The notes beneath the pieces are model-generated. The model was not told the DNA's origin and did not search any database. It saw only the letters and a list, made by a program, of their open reading frames with translations. Both the position numbers and the translations under genes were made by a program. Shown here in pieces: positions 1-7,251 of a stretch of 64,000 bases of DNA. The stretch spans positions 5,583 through 69,582 of the forward strand of contig NZ_CAUFUE010000028.1 in NCBI RefSeq assembly GCF_959029255.1, written 5' to 3'. Origin of the DNA: an uncultured Bacteroides sp. GTDB lineage: Bacteria > Bacteroidota > Bacteroidia > Bacteroidales > Bacteroidaceae. Each line of letters starts with the position of its first letter. Within the stretch, counting starts at the first letter, position 1.

Positions 1-550
1 TGACCATTTTTTCCATCTTTGTACAGAACTGAGGGTGACTATACCGGAAACCATGAAGTATTTCTGTGTGACCGAAACGATTGCTTTGTATATACAGAAG
101 TATGTGCAATATCGCAAACGTAAGATTTTCTTCGGAAATACCGGAAAGTTCGATGATCTTTTGCCTGCTATCGTAAAGCACAAGACTGAGAAGTATCTCG
201 TGCCGATGTCTGATGTGCATTCGGATGATATCAAAAATCTGTTGGATAAGAATAAGATTCAGCATACGGAAGTTGTGATGTACCGTACGGTAAGCAATGA
301 CTTTACTCCTGATGAAACATTCGATTACGATATGCTTGTGTTCTTCAGTCCGGCAGGTGTAACTTCCTTGAAGAAGAACTTCCCGAACTTTGAACAGAAG
401 GAAATCAAAATCGGAACATTCGGTTCGACAACCGCGCAGGCTGTTCGTGATGCCGGACTTCGTTTGGATTTGGAAGCTCCCAGCGTGCAGGCACCTTCTA
501 TGACGGCTGCACTTGATATGTTTATCAAGGAGAACAATAAAGGAAAATAA
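1..550 (+). CDS. hemD: Uroporphyrinogen-III synthase, C-terminal part (truncated by window edge)
   Basis: The reading frame is open from the first bases of the window, so this is the 3' part of a longer gene; the first internal ATG is not the true start. About 182 residues remain. The protein shows the alternating alpha/beta pattern of HemD, with a clear second-domain signature: a VFFSPAGV-like segment (a Ser where a substrate-contacting residue is usual) followed by an IGTFGSTTAQAVRDAGL segment near the end. HemD cyclises hydroxymethylbilane to uroporphyrinogen III in tetrapyrrole synthesis. It lies upstream of rnpA and yidD in the same direction, a common Bacteroides arrangement. The family call is from remembered motifs and is fairly secure; the upstream part is not visible. 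Confidence 0.82.
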   Translation, partial: DHFFHLCTELRVTIPETMKYFCVTETIALYIQKYVQYRKRKIFFGNTGKFDDLLPAIVKHKTEKYLVPMSDVHSDDIKNLLDKNKIQHTEVVMYRTVSNDFTPDETFDYDMLVFFSPAGVTSLKKNFPNFEQKEIKIGTFGSTTAQAVRDAGLRLDLEAPSVQAPSMTAALDMFIKENNKGK

Positions 551-557
551 ACCTTAT

Positions 558-659
558 ATAGTTACAAATTACGAATTACAAGTTACGAATAGGAATGTGT
601 GGCAAGAGTCATGCTCCTGTAATCTTGTAGTTCGTAATTTGTAATTTATAATTTATAAT
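558..659. repeat. Short-period (7-nt) intergenic hairpin between hemD and rnpA
   Basis: The left half repeats GTTACAA/ATTACGA-like heptamers and the right half repeats their complement (TTCGTAAT, TTGTAAT, TTATAAT). A perfect 12-nt pair ACAAATTACGAA / TTCGTAATTTGT anchors the hairpin. It fills the whole gap before rnpA. It resembles other short-period hairpins in this window in design but not in sequence. Confidence 0.7.
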
Positions 660-666
660 GATATAA

Positions 667-1053
667 GTGGCAAATACCCTGCGTAAGCCTGAAAGGCTCA
701 ATAGAAAGAAAGTGATAGAAAAGATGTTTGCGGGCGGTTCACGTTCGTTTTCTGTCTTTCCTTTGCGTGTGGTATATCTGCCGGTTGAAGAATCGGATGC
801 GCCTGTATCCATTCTTGTTAGTGTTTCAAAGCGCCATTTCAAGCGGGCGGTAAAACGTAACCGCGTGAAGCGCCAGATACGTGAAGCGTATCGCATGAAC
901 AAGCAGGAACTACTTAGTGTGTTGGCTCAAAGGCAAAGCCGGCTGGCAGTTGCTTTTATTTACCTGTCGGATGAGCTGGTGGACTCTTCGGTGATAGAAG
1001 AGAGAATGAAAACCGCTTTGGCCCGTATTGTCGAAAGATTTCAAGAGCAATGA
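667..1053 (+). CDS. rnpA: Ribonuclease P protein component
   Basis: This 128-residue basic protein is the protein subunit of RNase P, which binds the catalytic RNA and helps remove 5' leaders from pre-tRNAs. The diagnostic basic helix is visible around residues 58-75 as KRAVKRNRVKRQIREAYR, the RNR motif of the family, and an early aromatic/basic strand (SRSFSVFPLRVVYLP) precedes it. The start is GTG at 667; the nearby ATG at 658 meets a stop after two codons. Length is normal for the family. The stop overlaps the yidD start by four bases (ATGA), so the two are translationally coupled, as in many bacteria. The gap upstream is filled by a hairpin repeat. Confidence 0.95.
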   Translation: MANTLRKPERLNRKKVIEKMFAGGSRSFSVFPLRVVYLPVEESDAPVSILVSVSKRHFKRAVKRNRVKRQIREAYRMNKQELLSVLAQRQSRLAVAFIYLSDELVDSSVIEERMKTALARIVERFQEQ

Positions 1054-1271
1054 AACGCCTGCTTTCATACCTGCTGTTACTTCCCATTTATTTTTATCAG
1101 AAGTGCATTTCTCCCATGATTTCCCCATCATGCCGTTTCACTCCTACGTGTTCTCAATATGCCGTTGAGGCTATCAAAAAGCATGGACCTTTTAAAGGGC
1201 TTTATCTGGCAGTCAGACGAATTTTGCGTTGCCATCCTTGGGGAGGTTCGGGATACGACCCAGTACCTTGA
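1050..1271 (+). CDS. yidD: Membrane protein insertion efficiency factor YidD
   Basis: A 73-residue protein with a hydrophobic N-terminus followed by the conserved YidD core: SPSCRFTPTCSQYA, then GLYLAVRRILRCHPWGGSGYDPVP at the end. The three spaced cysteines and the CHPW-GG-GYDPVP ending are diagnostic. YidD acts at the inner membrane and assists insertion of proteins by YidC; its genetic link to rnpA is widely conserved and is seen here as a four-base overlap. The start ATG lies inside the last codons of rnpA. Length matches the family. No oddities. Confidence 0.96.
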   Translation: MKRLLSYLLLLPIYFYQKCISPMISPSCRFTPTCSQYAVEAIKKHGPFKGLYLAVRRILRCHPWGGSGYDPVP

Positions 1272-1318
1272 TGTTTCTTCTCGGCCCTCTATTTCACTAA
1301 CATAACCTTTGCTCCATT

Positions 1319-1993
1319 ATGATAATTCCTGTCGATATACATACTCATAATTTGCCCCAAGTACCCGGTGCGGCTATCGTAAATTGTTATCCTGAGGAAT
1401 TTGTTCCCCAAGAAGGCAGCTGGTATTCTGTGGGCATACATCCCTGGAAGATAAGTTCATCTTTAGGGGATATTCTGCAAGATGAGCAGCCGATTGTTCA
1501 GGATGAAGCCGGACGCTTGCTCTCCCGGGAGCTTGTTGCTCATCCACAGGTCTTGGCGATAGGCGAAGCAGGGTTGGATAAGCTTATCGATACTCCCATT
1601 GGCATACAAATAGAAGTTTTTGAATACCAAGCACGTCTTGCAGATGAGATAGGAAAGCCGTTGATTATTCATTTAGTGAAAGCCGTAGATGAATTGTTGA
1701 AACTAAAACAAGCTTTGCGTTCCTCCGTCCCCTGGATTATCCATGGTTTCCGTGGAAAGCCTGCTTTGGCGCAAGAACTTCTCCGCCATGGTTTCCACCT
1801 CTCCTTTGGCGAGAAGTATCAGGCGGATGCACTCCGTATAACTCCGTCCGACCGTCTTTTTTTGGAGACAGATGAAAGCATGGTGCCCATAACCGAACTT
1901 TATCGGCGTGCTGCCGAAGTGCGCGGAGTATCCTTGGAACAACTCGAAGAAACGATGCGGGAGAATACCGGTAAAGTCTTTTTTAAGCGATAA
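1319..1993 (+). CDS. TatD-family metal-dependent hydrolase
   Basis: A 224-residue TIM-barrel hydrolase of the TatD family (often nucleases or deoxyribonucleases). Metal ligands expected of the family are visible: HTH near residues 8-10 in VDIHTHN, Glu in IGEAGLD, His in IIHLVKA, His in IIHGFRGKP and Asp in LETDES. It is shorter than the usual ~255 residues, as in the compact Bacteroides members; the segment between the first strand and GIHPWK is reduced. It starts at the first ATG after yidD, 47 bases downstream, and is probably in the same transcript. Substrate is unknown; the family call is secure. Confidence 0.88.
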   Translation: MIIPVDIHTHNLPQVPGAAIVNCYPEEFVPQEGSWYSVGIHPWKISSSLGDILQDEQPIVQDEAGRLLSRELVAHPQVLAIGEAGLDKLIDTPIGIQIEVFEYQARLADEIGKPLIIHLVKAVDELLKLKQALRSSVPWIIHGFRGKPALAQELLRHGFHLSFGEKYQADALRITPSDRLFLETDESMVPITELYRRAAEVRGVSLEQLEETMRENTGKVFFKR

Positions 1994-1996
1994 GAG

Positions 1997-2027
1997 TTGT
2001 ATGTTCAGATAAAGTGTCGTACTTTTG
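1997..2027 (+). promoter_or_regulatory. tyrS promoter (Bacteroides type)
   Basis: A -7 box TACTTTTG at 2020-2027 matches TAnnTTTG, and a TTG at 1997-1999 lies 20 bases upstream, the spacing of Bacteroides primary sigma promoters. Transcription would begin around 2034, giving a short leader before tyrS. Confidence 0.7.
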
Positions 2028-2070
2028 CACTTACAAAGTATAAATCAAATAATTAATCAGTAATCATTCG

Positions 2071-3363
2071 ATGAATTTTGTAGAAGAATTAAAATGGCGT
2101 GGCATGCTCCACGATATGATGCCGGGTACAGAAGAACTTCTGGCTAAGGAACAAGTTACCGCATATATCGGTTTCGACCCTACTGCGGACTCTTTGCACA
2201 TCGGGCATCTTTGCAGTGTGATGATATTGCGTCATTTCCAACGCTGCGGACATAAACCGTTGGCATTGATTGGCGGTGCTACGGGTATGATTGGTGACCC
2301 TTCAGGAAAATCGGCTGAACGTAACCTGCTTACTGAAGAAACCCTGCAGCGCAATATGGCAGGCATGAAGAAACAGTTGAGCAAATTCCTGGACTTTGAC
2401 TCGGATGCTCCTAATCGTGCTGAGTTGGTGAACAACTACGATTGGATGAAAAACTTCTCTTTCCTTGATTTTGCACGTGAAGTGGGCAAGCATATCACTG
2501 TAAACTATATGATGGCGAAAGACTCTGTGAAGAAGCGTCTGAACGGTGAGGCCCGTGACGGTCTTTCTTTTACGGAATTCACTTATCAGCTGTTGCAGGG
2601 CTACGACTTTTTGCATCTGTACGAAACCAAAGGCTGTAAGTTGCAAATGGGTGGTTCGGACCAGTGGGGTAACATCACTACAGGTGCCGAGTTGATTCGT
2701 CGTACCAATGGCGGTGAAGTATTTGCCTTGACGAGCCCGCTGATTACGAAAGCTGATGGCGGTAAGTTCGGTAAGACCGAATCAGGAAACATCTGGTTGG
2801 ATTCCCGCTATACTTCTCCTTATAAATTCTATCAGTTCTGGCTGAACGTGAGCGATGCCGATGCAGCCCGCTACATCAAGATATTCACCGCTCTGTCCAA
2901 AGAAGAAATCGATGCGTTGATTGCCGAGCATGAAGCTGCTCCTCATTTGCGCGTTCTTCAGAAGCGTCTGGCCAAAGAAGTAACCATTATGGTTCATTCC
3001 GAAGAAGATTTCAATGCGGCCGTTGATGCATCCAATATCCTTTTCGGTAATGCTACTTCCGATGCTTTGAAGAAATTGGATGAAGACACCTTGCTTGCCG
3101 TGTTCGAAGGAGTACCCCAGTTTGAGGTATCCAGAAATGCCTTGTCAGCTGGTGTAAAAGCCGTTGATTTATTCGTAGACAATGCCCCTGTATTCGCTTC
3201 TAAAGGCGAAATGCGCAAGCTTGTACAAGGTGGCGGCGTTTCTTTGAACAAAGAGAAACTGACTGCTTTCGATCAGGTAGTTACCACTGCCGATTTGCTG
3301 GATGAAAAATACCTGTTGGTACAGCGTGGTAAGAAGAATTATTACCTGATTATCGCTAAATAA
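2071..3363 (+). CDS. tyrS: Tyrosine--tRNA ligase
   Basis: A 430-residue class I aminoacyl-tRNA synthetase that charges tRNA-Tyr. The HIGH motif is HIGHLCSV around residue 43, preceded by YIGFDPTADSLHIGH, and the KMSKS-type loop appears as GGKFGKTESGN near residue 231, the form usual in bacterial TyrRS. The tyrosine-binding segment YQLLQGYDF and GGSDQWGN lie between them. The last ~70 residues form the S4 RNA-binding domain (VDLFVDNAPVFASKGEMRKL onward). Length and domain order are normal. It has its own promoter and is followed by a hairpin at 3383 and by tRNA-Gln. Confidence 0.97.
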   Translation: MNFVEELKWRGMLHDMMPGTEELLAKEQVTAYIGFDPTADSLHIGHLCSVMILRHFQRCGHKPLALIGGATGMIGDPSGKSAERNLLTEETLQRNMAGMKKQLSKFLDFDSDAPNRAELVNNYDWMKNFSFLDFAREVGKHITVNYMMAKDSVKKRLNGEARDGLSFTEFTYQLLQGYDFLHLYETKGCKLQMGGSDQWGNITTGAELIRRTNGGEVFALTSPLITKADGGKFGKTESGNIWLDSRYTSPYKFYQFWLNVSDADAARYIKIFTALSKEEIDALIAEHEAAPHLRVLQKRLAKEVTIMVHSEEDFNAAVDASNILFGNATSDALKKLDEDTLLAVFEGVPQFEVSRNALSAGVKAVDLFVDNAPVFASKGEMRKLVQGGGVSLNKEKLTAFDQVVTTADLLDEKYLLVQRGKKNYYLIIAK

Positions 3364-3382
3364 CAGGAGATACGAAAAAATA

Positions 3383-3410
3383 GTCCCGAAATATTTGCAT
3401 ATTTCGGGAC
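3383..3410 (+). terminator. Hairpin after tyrS
   Basis: A perfect 12-bp stem, GTCCCGAAATAT / ATATTTCGGGAC, with a four-base loop TTGC lies 20 bases after the tyrS stop. There is no clear U-tract on the plus strand, so termination is only probable. The loop coincides with the -33 element of the tRNA promoter. Confidence 0.55.
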
Positions 3411-3425
3411 ATACTTCTATCTTTG
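3394..3425 (+). promoter_or_regulatory. tRNA-Gln promoter
   Basis: TTTG at 3394-3397 and TATCTTTG at 3418-3425 are separated by 20 bases, a full match to the Bacteroides -33/-7 pattern. The predicted start is about 20 bases before the mature tRNA. Confidence 0.75.
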
Positions 3426-3454
3426 CACCGCTTTTTAACAGAAAGCCCTATGTT

Positions 3455-3525
3455 TGGACTATGGTGTAATGGTAGCACAACAGGTTTTGGTTCTGTTTGA
3501 CCAGGTTCGAGTCCTGGTAGTCCAA
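3455..3525 (+). tRNA. tRNA-Gln (anticodon TTG)
   Basis: The sequence folds as a complete cloverleaf. The acceptor stem is TGGACTA / TAGTCCA, a 7-bp perfect pair starting with the U1-A72 pair typical of tRNA-Gln. The anticodon loop is TTTTGGT with anticodon TTG, closed by an ACAGG/TCTGT stem. The T arm is CCAGG-TTCGAGT-CCTGG. The CCA end is not encoded. It stands alone as a single-tRNA transcription unit between its own promoter and a strong terminator. Confidence 0.95.
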
Positions 3526-3533
3526 CAACTAAG

Positions 3534-3571
3534 AAAGCTCTGATAATCGATGATTGTCGGAGCTTTTTTTT
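3534..3571 (+). terminator. Rho-independent terminator of tRNA-Gln
   Basis: A 15-bp stem (3534-3548 with 3552-3566, two G-U pairs, loop GAT) is followed by a run of eight T. It begins eight bases after the tRNA, so the primary transcript is short. Confidence 0.9.
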
Positions 3572-3584
3572 AACTAATCCATAA

Positions 3585-3672
3585 GTTGTGCCACCCTATT
3601 GGCACAACTTTGCCACTATATTGGCACAGTCGTGCCAGTAGGGTGGCAACACCGTGCCAATAAAGTGGCACA
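3585..3672. repeat. Four tandem 22-nt units with internal TGCCA/TGGCA symmetry
   Basis: Units start at 3585, 3607, 3629 and 3651 and are each exactly 22 nt. Each carries TGCCA, eight variable bases, then TGGCA, so each unit is itself a small palindrome. The array lies between the tRNA terminator and the 3' end of the convergent MutS-like gene. It has no similarity in sequence to the other 22-nt arrays in the window but has the same period. Confidence 0.8.
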
Positions 3673-3703
3673 ATACTGAAACAAAAGCAGAGGTGCGGGG
3701 CAC

Positions 3704-5212
3704 TTAATTGGAAAGATATAAGTGCGCGCTTTGAGTCAGTTCAGGAGGATATCCGCAACTTTCCAATAACTTGATTGCGTTTCGTTCCGTTGTAATGCCC
3801 CTCTTCAGCTTGTAGTCAAAGTATAGAGCATCCTCTTTTACGGACTCACAGAAATGATATAACTCATAATCAGCGCTTAAAAGTTCAGAGAGCTCTATAT
3901 CGTGTGAAGAGGTGAGGACTAAATTCCCTTTTTCTGCCAACCAGGACAGAACGGCTTGTGTAATGGCAATTCTTTCTTGGGTGTTGGTGCCTTTGAACAA
4001 CTCATCAAGAAGGAACATGCAGTTGCCATTGCTTTGACTGACGAAATCTTTGATGGTCAGCACTTCCTGCATAAAGTAACTTTTGCCTTCCGTAAGGCTG
4101 TCGTTCTGGCGGATGGACGAGAGGAGGAGCAAGCCGGTATCTATTTCGAAGCATCGGGCAAAACAAGTATTCAGGACTTTGGCTGTCAATAGATTGATGC
4201 CGATGGTTCTGATGAAACTCGTTTTACCGGACATGTTCGAACCGGTTATCAATGCGGATTTATCATGCAGAATGAAGTCATTCGTTACACAATCTTCTAT
4301 TAAAGGATGATATACTGCCTGGGCACGTAGCCGCTCTCCTTCTCTGTTTTTCTCCGGCAGACAGTAGTAAGGCAGCGTCTCCCTGAGCTCTGTCACAGAG
4401 ACAACCATATCGAGGAAACCTACGAAACGGTAGATGTTGTGAATGGCATAAATCTTGTCTTTCAGTAAATCGGAAGTTCTGCTCACAGCGTAAGCTTCAT
4501 GCAGAAAGAATATCCGTACTTGTTCGGCGATGAGGTAAGCTATAATAGCCATATCACTCTCCAGGCGGAGGTTGAAGCGGAAGTAAGAGAGGTATCGTTT
4601 CAGTCCTTTCACAACTTTGAGGTCGTTTGCTATATCAGGATCGGTGGCGGATAATTCCTGCTTTTGTGCCAGTTGTTCCGCCTTTTTAACCAGTTGAAGA
4701 AGTTGCGGAATGGAGAAATAATATTCTTGTATTTTGGCTTTGTTATGGTAGTGCAGAAAGGCATTTGCGAGAAAAGAACAAATAAGCGGGATAAGGACTA
4801 TCAGCGAGTGCATAGCGAGCATCAAGGCAAGAAAGAATAAAGGAAGAAAACGGCAGACTTGAATGCAATGTTTCTCCCACAAGGGCATGTTGATAACCGG
4901 ACTTTCCAGGATGGATGTTATGGAATAAGCGTCCGGATGTTTTAGCTTGTCCAGTGTCTCCGTCACAAACTTGCGTAGTTCACTATCGTTGGATAAAGTT
5001 GCGATGAGCTTTTCCTGCTTATCCATGCCCGAAGCCTTGCCCGATAATAGAAAATAATATAGGTATTGCCGGCCTATGCAAGAATGGCAATTGTCGAGCC
5101 TTTCAAACAGCTCATCCAGATTCAAGTCTTCCGCACAGTTTGCCGGTAGAATCAGCTTGTCGCATTTCTCTTTAAAATGGAGATAACCGGATTTTTCAGG
5201 TAGTTTGCTCAT
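3704..5212 (-). CDS. MutS-family ATPase with membrane segments (short MutS-like protein)
   Basis: About 502 residues. The C-terminal third is a MutS domain V ATPase: Walker A is GSNMSGKTSF near residue 327, Walker B is FLLDELFKGTN near residue 399 followed by TSSHDIELSE. The N-terminal mismatch-recognition domain of true MutS is absent, and a hydrophobic stretch (PLFFLALMLAMHSLIVLIPL and beyond, about residues 128-165) predicts two membrane helices, so this is not the repair MutS. Such proteins are common in Bacteroidota with no settled role. The start at 5212 (MSKLPEKSG) is preferred over an upstream ATG at 5287 because the -7 promoter box lies between them. It is divergent from kduI. Confidence 0.8.
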   Translation of the reverse strand: MSKLPEKSGYLHFKEKCDKLILPANCAEDLNLDELFERLDNCHSCIGRQYLYYFLLSGKASGMDKQEKLIATLSNDSELRKFVTETLDKLKHPDAYSITSILESPVINMPLWEKHCIQVCRFLPLFFLALMLAMHSLIVLIPLICSFLANAFLHYHNKAKIQEYYFSIPQLLQLVKKAEQLAQKQELSATDPDIANDLKVVKGLKRYLSYFRFNLRLESDMAIIAYLIAEQVRIFFLHEAYAVSRTSDLLKDKIYAIHNIYRFVGFLDMVVSVTELRETLPYYCLPEKNREGERLRAQAVYHPLIEDCVTNDFILHDKSALITGSNMSGKTSFIRTIGINLLTAKVLNTCFARCFEIDTGLLLLSSIRQNDSLTEGKSYFMQEVLTIKDFVSQSNGNCMFLLDELFKGTNTQERIAITQAVLSWLAEKGNLVLTSSHDIELSELLSADYELYHFCESVKEDALYFDYKLKRGITTERNAIKLLESCGYPPELTQSAHLYLSN

Positions 5213-5233
5213 TTTCTTTATGTAGGTTGAGTA

Positions 5234-5265
5234 CAAAACTAATGATTTTTTCTTTCTTTGTACAA
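5234..5265 (-). promoter_or_regulatory. Promoter of the MutS-like gene
   Basis: On the minus strand TAGTTTTG (5241 to 5234) is preceded at 21 bases by TTG (5265 to 5263). The predicted start site falls just upstream of the ATG at 5212 and excludes the longer reading frame. Confidence 0.6.
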
Positions 5266-5316
5266 TATTGACAGATAATTGGAACAAAAAAGCAATGTAT
5301 TGCCGTTTTCTTTTGC

Positions 5317-5324
5317 TACATTTG
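5317..5324 (+). promoter_or_regulatory. kduI -7 box
   Basis: TACATTTG matches TAnnTTTG. No good TTTG is seen 19-21 bases upstream, which is usual for activator-dependent promoters. The predicted start lies at or past the ATG at 5329, which supports initiation at 5389. Confidence 0.5.
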
Positions 5325-5388
5325 CATCGTGTACGTAAACGACGTGCAATCTGATAACCGGATTTATAACTTAAAACGTAATAAAATC

Positions 5389-6231
5389 ATGAAAACGAAC
5401 TATGAAATTCGCTATGCAGCGCATCCGGAAGATGCTAAAAGCTACGATACAAAAAGAATCCGTCGCGATTTCCTTATAGAGAAGGTATTCTCCCCGAACG
5501 AGGTTAATATGGTATATTCCATGTACGACCGTATGGTGGTAGGCGGTGCCATGCCGGTAGGCGAGGTGCTGAGTCTCGAGGCTATCGACCCTTTGAAGGC
5601 TCCTTACTTCCTGACCCGTCGCGAAATGGGTATATTCAATGTGGGCGGTCCCGGTGTCGTGAAAGCCGGAAACGCTGTATTCGAGCTGGATTATAAGGAA
5701 GCGCTCTACTTGGGTTCGGGTGACCGTGAAGTCACTTTCGAGAGCCTGGATGCCGCCAAGCCTGCAAAGTTCTACTTTAATTCAGTGACCGCTCATCGTA
5801 ACTATCCCGATAAGAGGGTGACGAAGAAAGAAGCTGTAGTAGCCGAAATGGGTAGTCTGGAAGGCTCTAACCACCGTAACATCAACAAGATGCTGGTAAA
5901 TCAGGTGCTGCCTACCTGCCAGTTGCAGATGGGTATGACGGAACTGGCTCCGGGCAGTGTATGGAACACGATGCCTGCGCATGTGCATAGCCGCCGTATG
6001 GAAGCGTATTTCTACTTTGAAATCCCCGAAGAGCATGCCATTTGCCACTTTATGGGCGAGGTAGACGAAACACGCCACGTCTGGATGAAGGGCGACCAGG
6101 CTGTCTTGTCACCCGAATGGTCTATCCACTCTGCCGCCGCAACTCACAATTATACCTTTATATGGGGGATGGGTGGTGAGAACCTGGACTATGGCGACCA
6201 AGATTTCTCTTTGATAACCGATTTGAAATAA
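5389..6231 (+). CDS. kduI: 5-dehydro-4-deoxy-D-glucuronate isomerase
   Basis: A 280-residue cupin enzyme that isomerises 5-keto-4-deoxyuronate to 3-deoxy-D-glycero-2,5-hexodiulosonate, in the breakdown of unsaturated uronates released by polysaccharide lyases from pectin or glycosaminoglycans. The zinc site is visible: PAHVHSRRMEAYFYF near residue 197 gives H-x-H and a Glu, and a later His lies in WSIHSAAATHNYTFIWG. The start at 5389 (MKTNYEIRYAAHP) gives the family's usual length; a longer frame from 5329 would add 20 unrelated residues. It is followed by kduD, the next enzyme of the pathway. Confidence 0.95.
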   Translation: MKTNYEIRYAAHPEDAKSYDTKRIRRDFLIEKVFSPNEVNMVYSMYDRMVVGGAMPVGEVLSLEAIDPLKAPYFLTRREMGIFNVGGPGVVKAGNAVFELDYKEALYLGSGDREVTFESLDAAKPAKFYFNSVTAHRNYPDKRVTKKEAVVAEMGSLEGSNHRNINKMLVNQVLPTCQLQMGMTELAPGSVWNTMPAHVHSRRMEAYFYFEIPEEHAICHFMGEVDETRHVWMKGDQAVLSPEWSIHSAAATHNYTFIWGMGGENLDYGDQDFSLITDLK

Positions 6232-6244
6232 GAATAGTAAGTGA

Positions 6245-6267
6245 AACGGCTTTGCCGTTCGTATTTT
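6245..6267 (+). terminator. Weak hairpin between kduI and kduD
   Basis: AACGGC-TTT-GCCGTT is followed by CGTATTTTTAG. The stem is six pairs and the T-run is interrupted, so this may be an RNA-processing or partial-termination site inside the operon. Confidence 0.35.
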
Positions 6268-6316
6268 TAGATAATAATCAGCAATAACATTTTTCAACCT
6301 AAAATAAATAAACATC

Positions 6317-7120
6317 ATGAATCAGTATTTGAATTTTTCTTTGGAAGGTAAAGTAGCCCTCGTTACAGGTGCTTCTTATGGTATCGGTTTTGCTATCGCT
6401 TCAGCATTTGCAGAACAAGGTGCGAAAATCTGTTTCAACGACATCAACCAGGAACTGGTAGACAAAGGTTTGGCTTCATACGCTGCCAAAGGCATCCAGG
6501 CTCACGGCTATGTATGCGACGTAACCGATGAAGCTGCTGTCCAGGCTATGGTAGCTACTATTGAGAAAGAAGTTGGTACTATTGATATCCTTGTGAACAA
6601 TGCCGGTATCATCCGTCGTGTTCCTATGCACGAAATGGAAGCTGCTGACTTCCGCAGAGTTATTGACATTGACTTGAATGCGCCGTTCATCGTTTCTAAG
6701 GCTGTGTTGCCCGCTATGATGAAGAAGGGTCACGGTAAAATCATCAACATCTGTTCTATGATGTCCGAACTGGGTCGTGAGACCGTATCTGCATACGCTG
6801 CCGCTAAGGGTGGTTTGAAGATGTTGACTCGTAACATCTGTTCTGAATATGGTGAATACAACATCCAGTGTAATGGCATCGGCCCGGGTTACATCGCTAC
6901 TCCTCAAACTGCTCCTCTGCGTGAAAAGCAAGCTGACGGCAGCCGTCATCCGTTCGATACATTTATCTGCGCCAAGACTCCGGCCGGCCGTTGGTTGGAT
7001 CCTGAAGAACTGACAGGTCCTGCTGTGTTCCTCGCTTCTGAAGCTTCTAACGCCGTTAACGGACATATCCTTTATGTAGACGGTGGTATCCTGGCTTATA
7101 TTGGTAAACAACCTAAATAA
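6317..7120 (+). CDS. kduD: 2-dehydro-3-deoxy-D-gluconate 5-dehydrogenase (SDR family)
   Basis: A 267-residue classical short-chain dehydrogenase. The cofactor motif TGASYGIG is at residues 17-24, NNAG follows, and the catalytic set is Ser in NICSMMS with Tyr160 and Lys164 (YAAAK). The ending VNGHILYVDGG is typical. Together with kduI it converts unsaturated uronate to 2-keto-3-deoxygluconate. The gene name rests on adjacency to kduI and on overall similarity to KduD/gluconate 5-dehydrogenases; sequence alone cannot separate the two activities. It starts 85 bases after kduI and probably shares its transcript. Confidence 0.92.
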   Translation: MNQYLNFSLEGKVALVTGASYGIGFAIASAFAEQGAKICFNDINQELVDKGLASYAAKGIQAHGYVCDVTDEAAVQAMVATIEKEVGTIDILVNNAGIIRRVPMHEMEAADFRRVIDIDLNAPFIVSKAVLPAMMKKGHGKIINICSMMSELGRETVSAYAAAKGGLKMLTRNICSEYGEYNIQCNGIGPGYIATPQTAPLREKQADGSRHPFDTFICAKTPAGRWLDPEELTGPAVFLASEASNAVNGHILYVDGGILAYIGKQPK

Positions 7121-7177
7121 AAGGTGATAAAGTGGTAAGGCGGTAAGTGATGGGAAATATTACTTTACCGCCTTATT

Positions 7178-7249
7178 TTTTTTCACATTACTACATTTAT
7201 ACATTACCACATTGCTACATTTATACATTATCACATTACTACATTTTTA
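7178..7249. repeat. 8-nt period array upstream of the DUF4861 gene
   Basis: Successive octamers of the form NNNACATT (ACTACATT, TATACATT, ACCACATT, GCTACATT and so on) run up to the start codon at 7252. Translation through this array creates a spurious Tyr/His-rich N-terminal extension in the downstream frame. A GTAAAG/CTTTAC hairpin just before it (about 7131-7170) pairs GGCGGTAA with TTACCGCC. Confidence 0.7.
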
Positions 7250-7251
7250 TT

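Noticed and set aside
5213..5287. 25-residue extension of the MutS-like protein
   Set aside because: A promoter -7 box lies inside it and the sequence is not conserved-looking.
7147..7251. Tyr/His-rich N-terminal extension of the DUF4861 protein
   Set aside because: It is translation of an 8-nt ACATT repeat; a clean lipoprotein signal begins at 7252.
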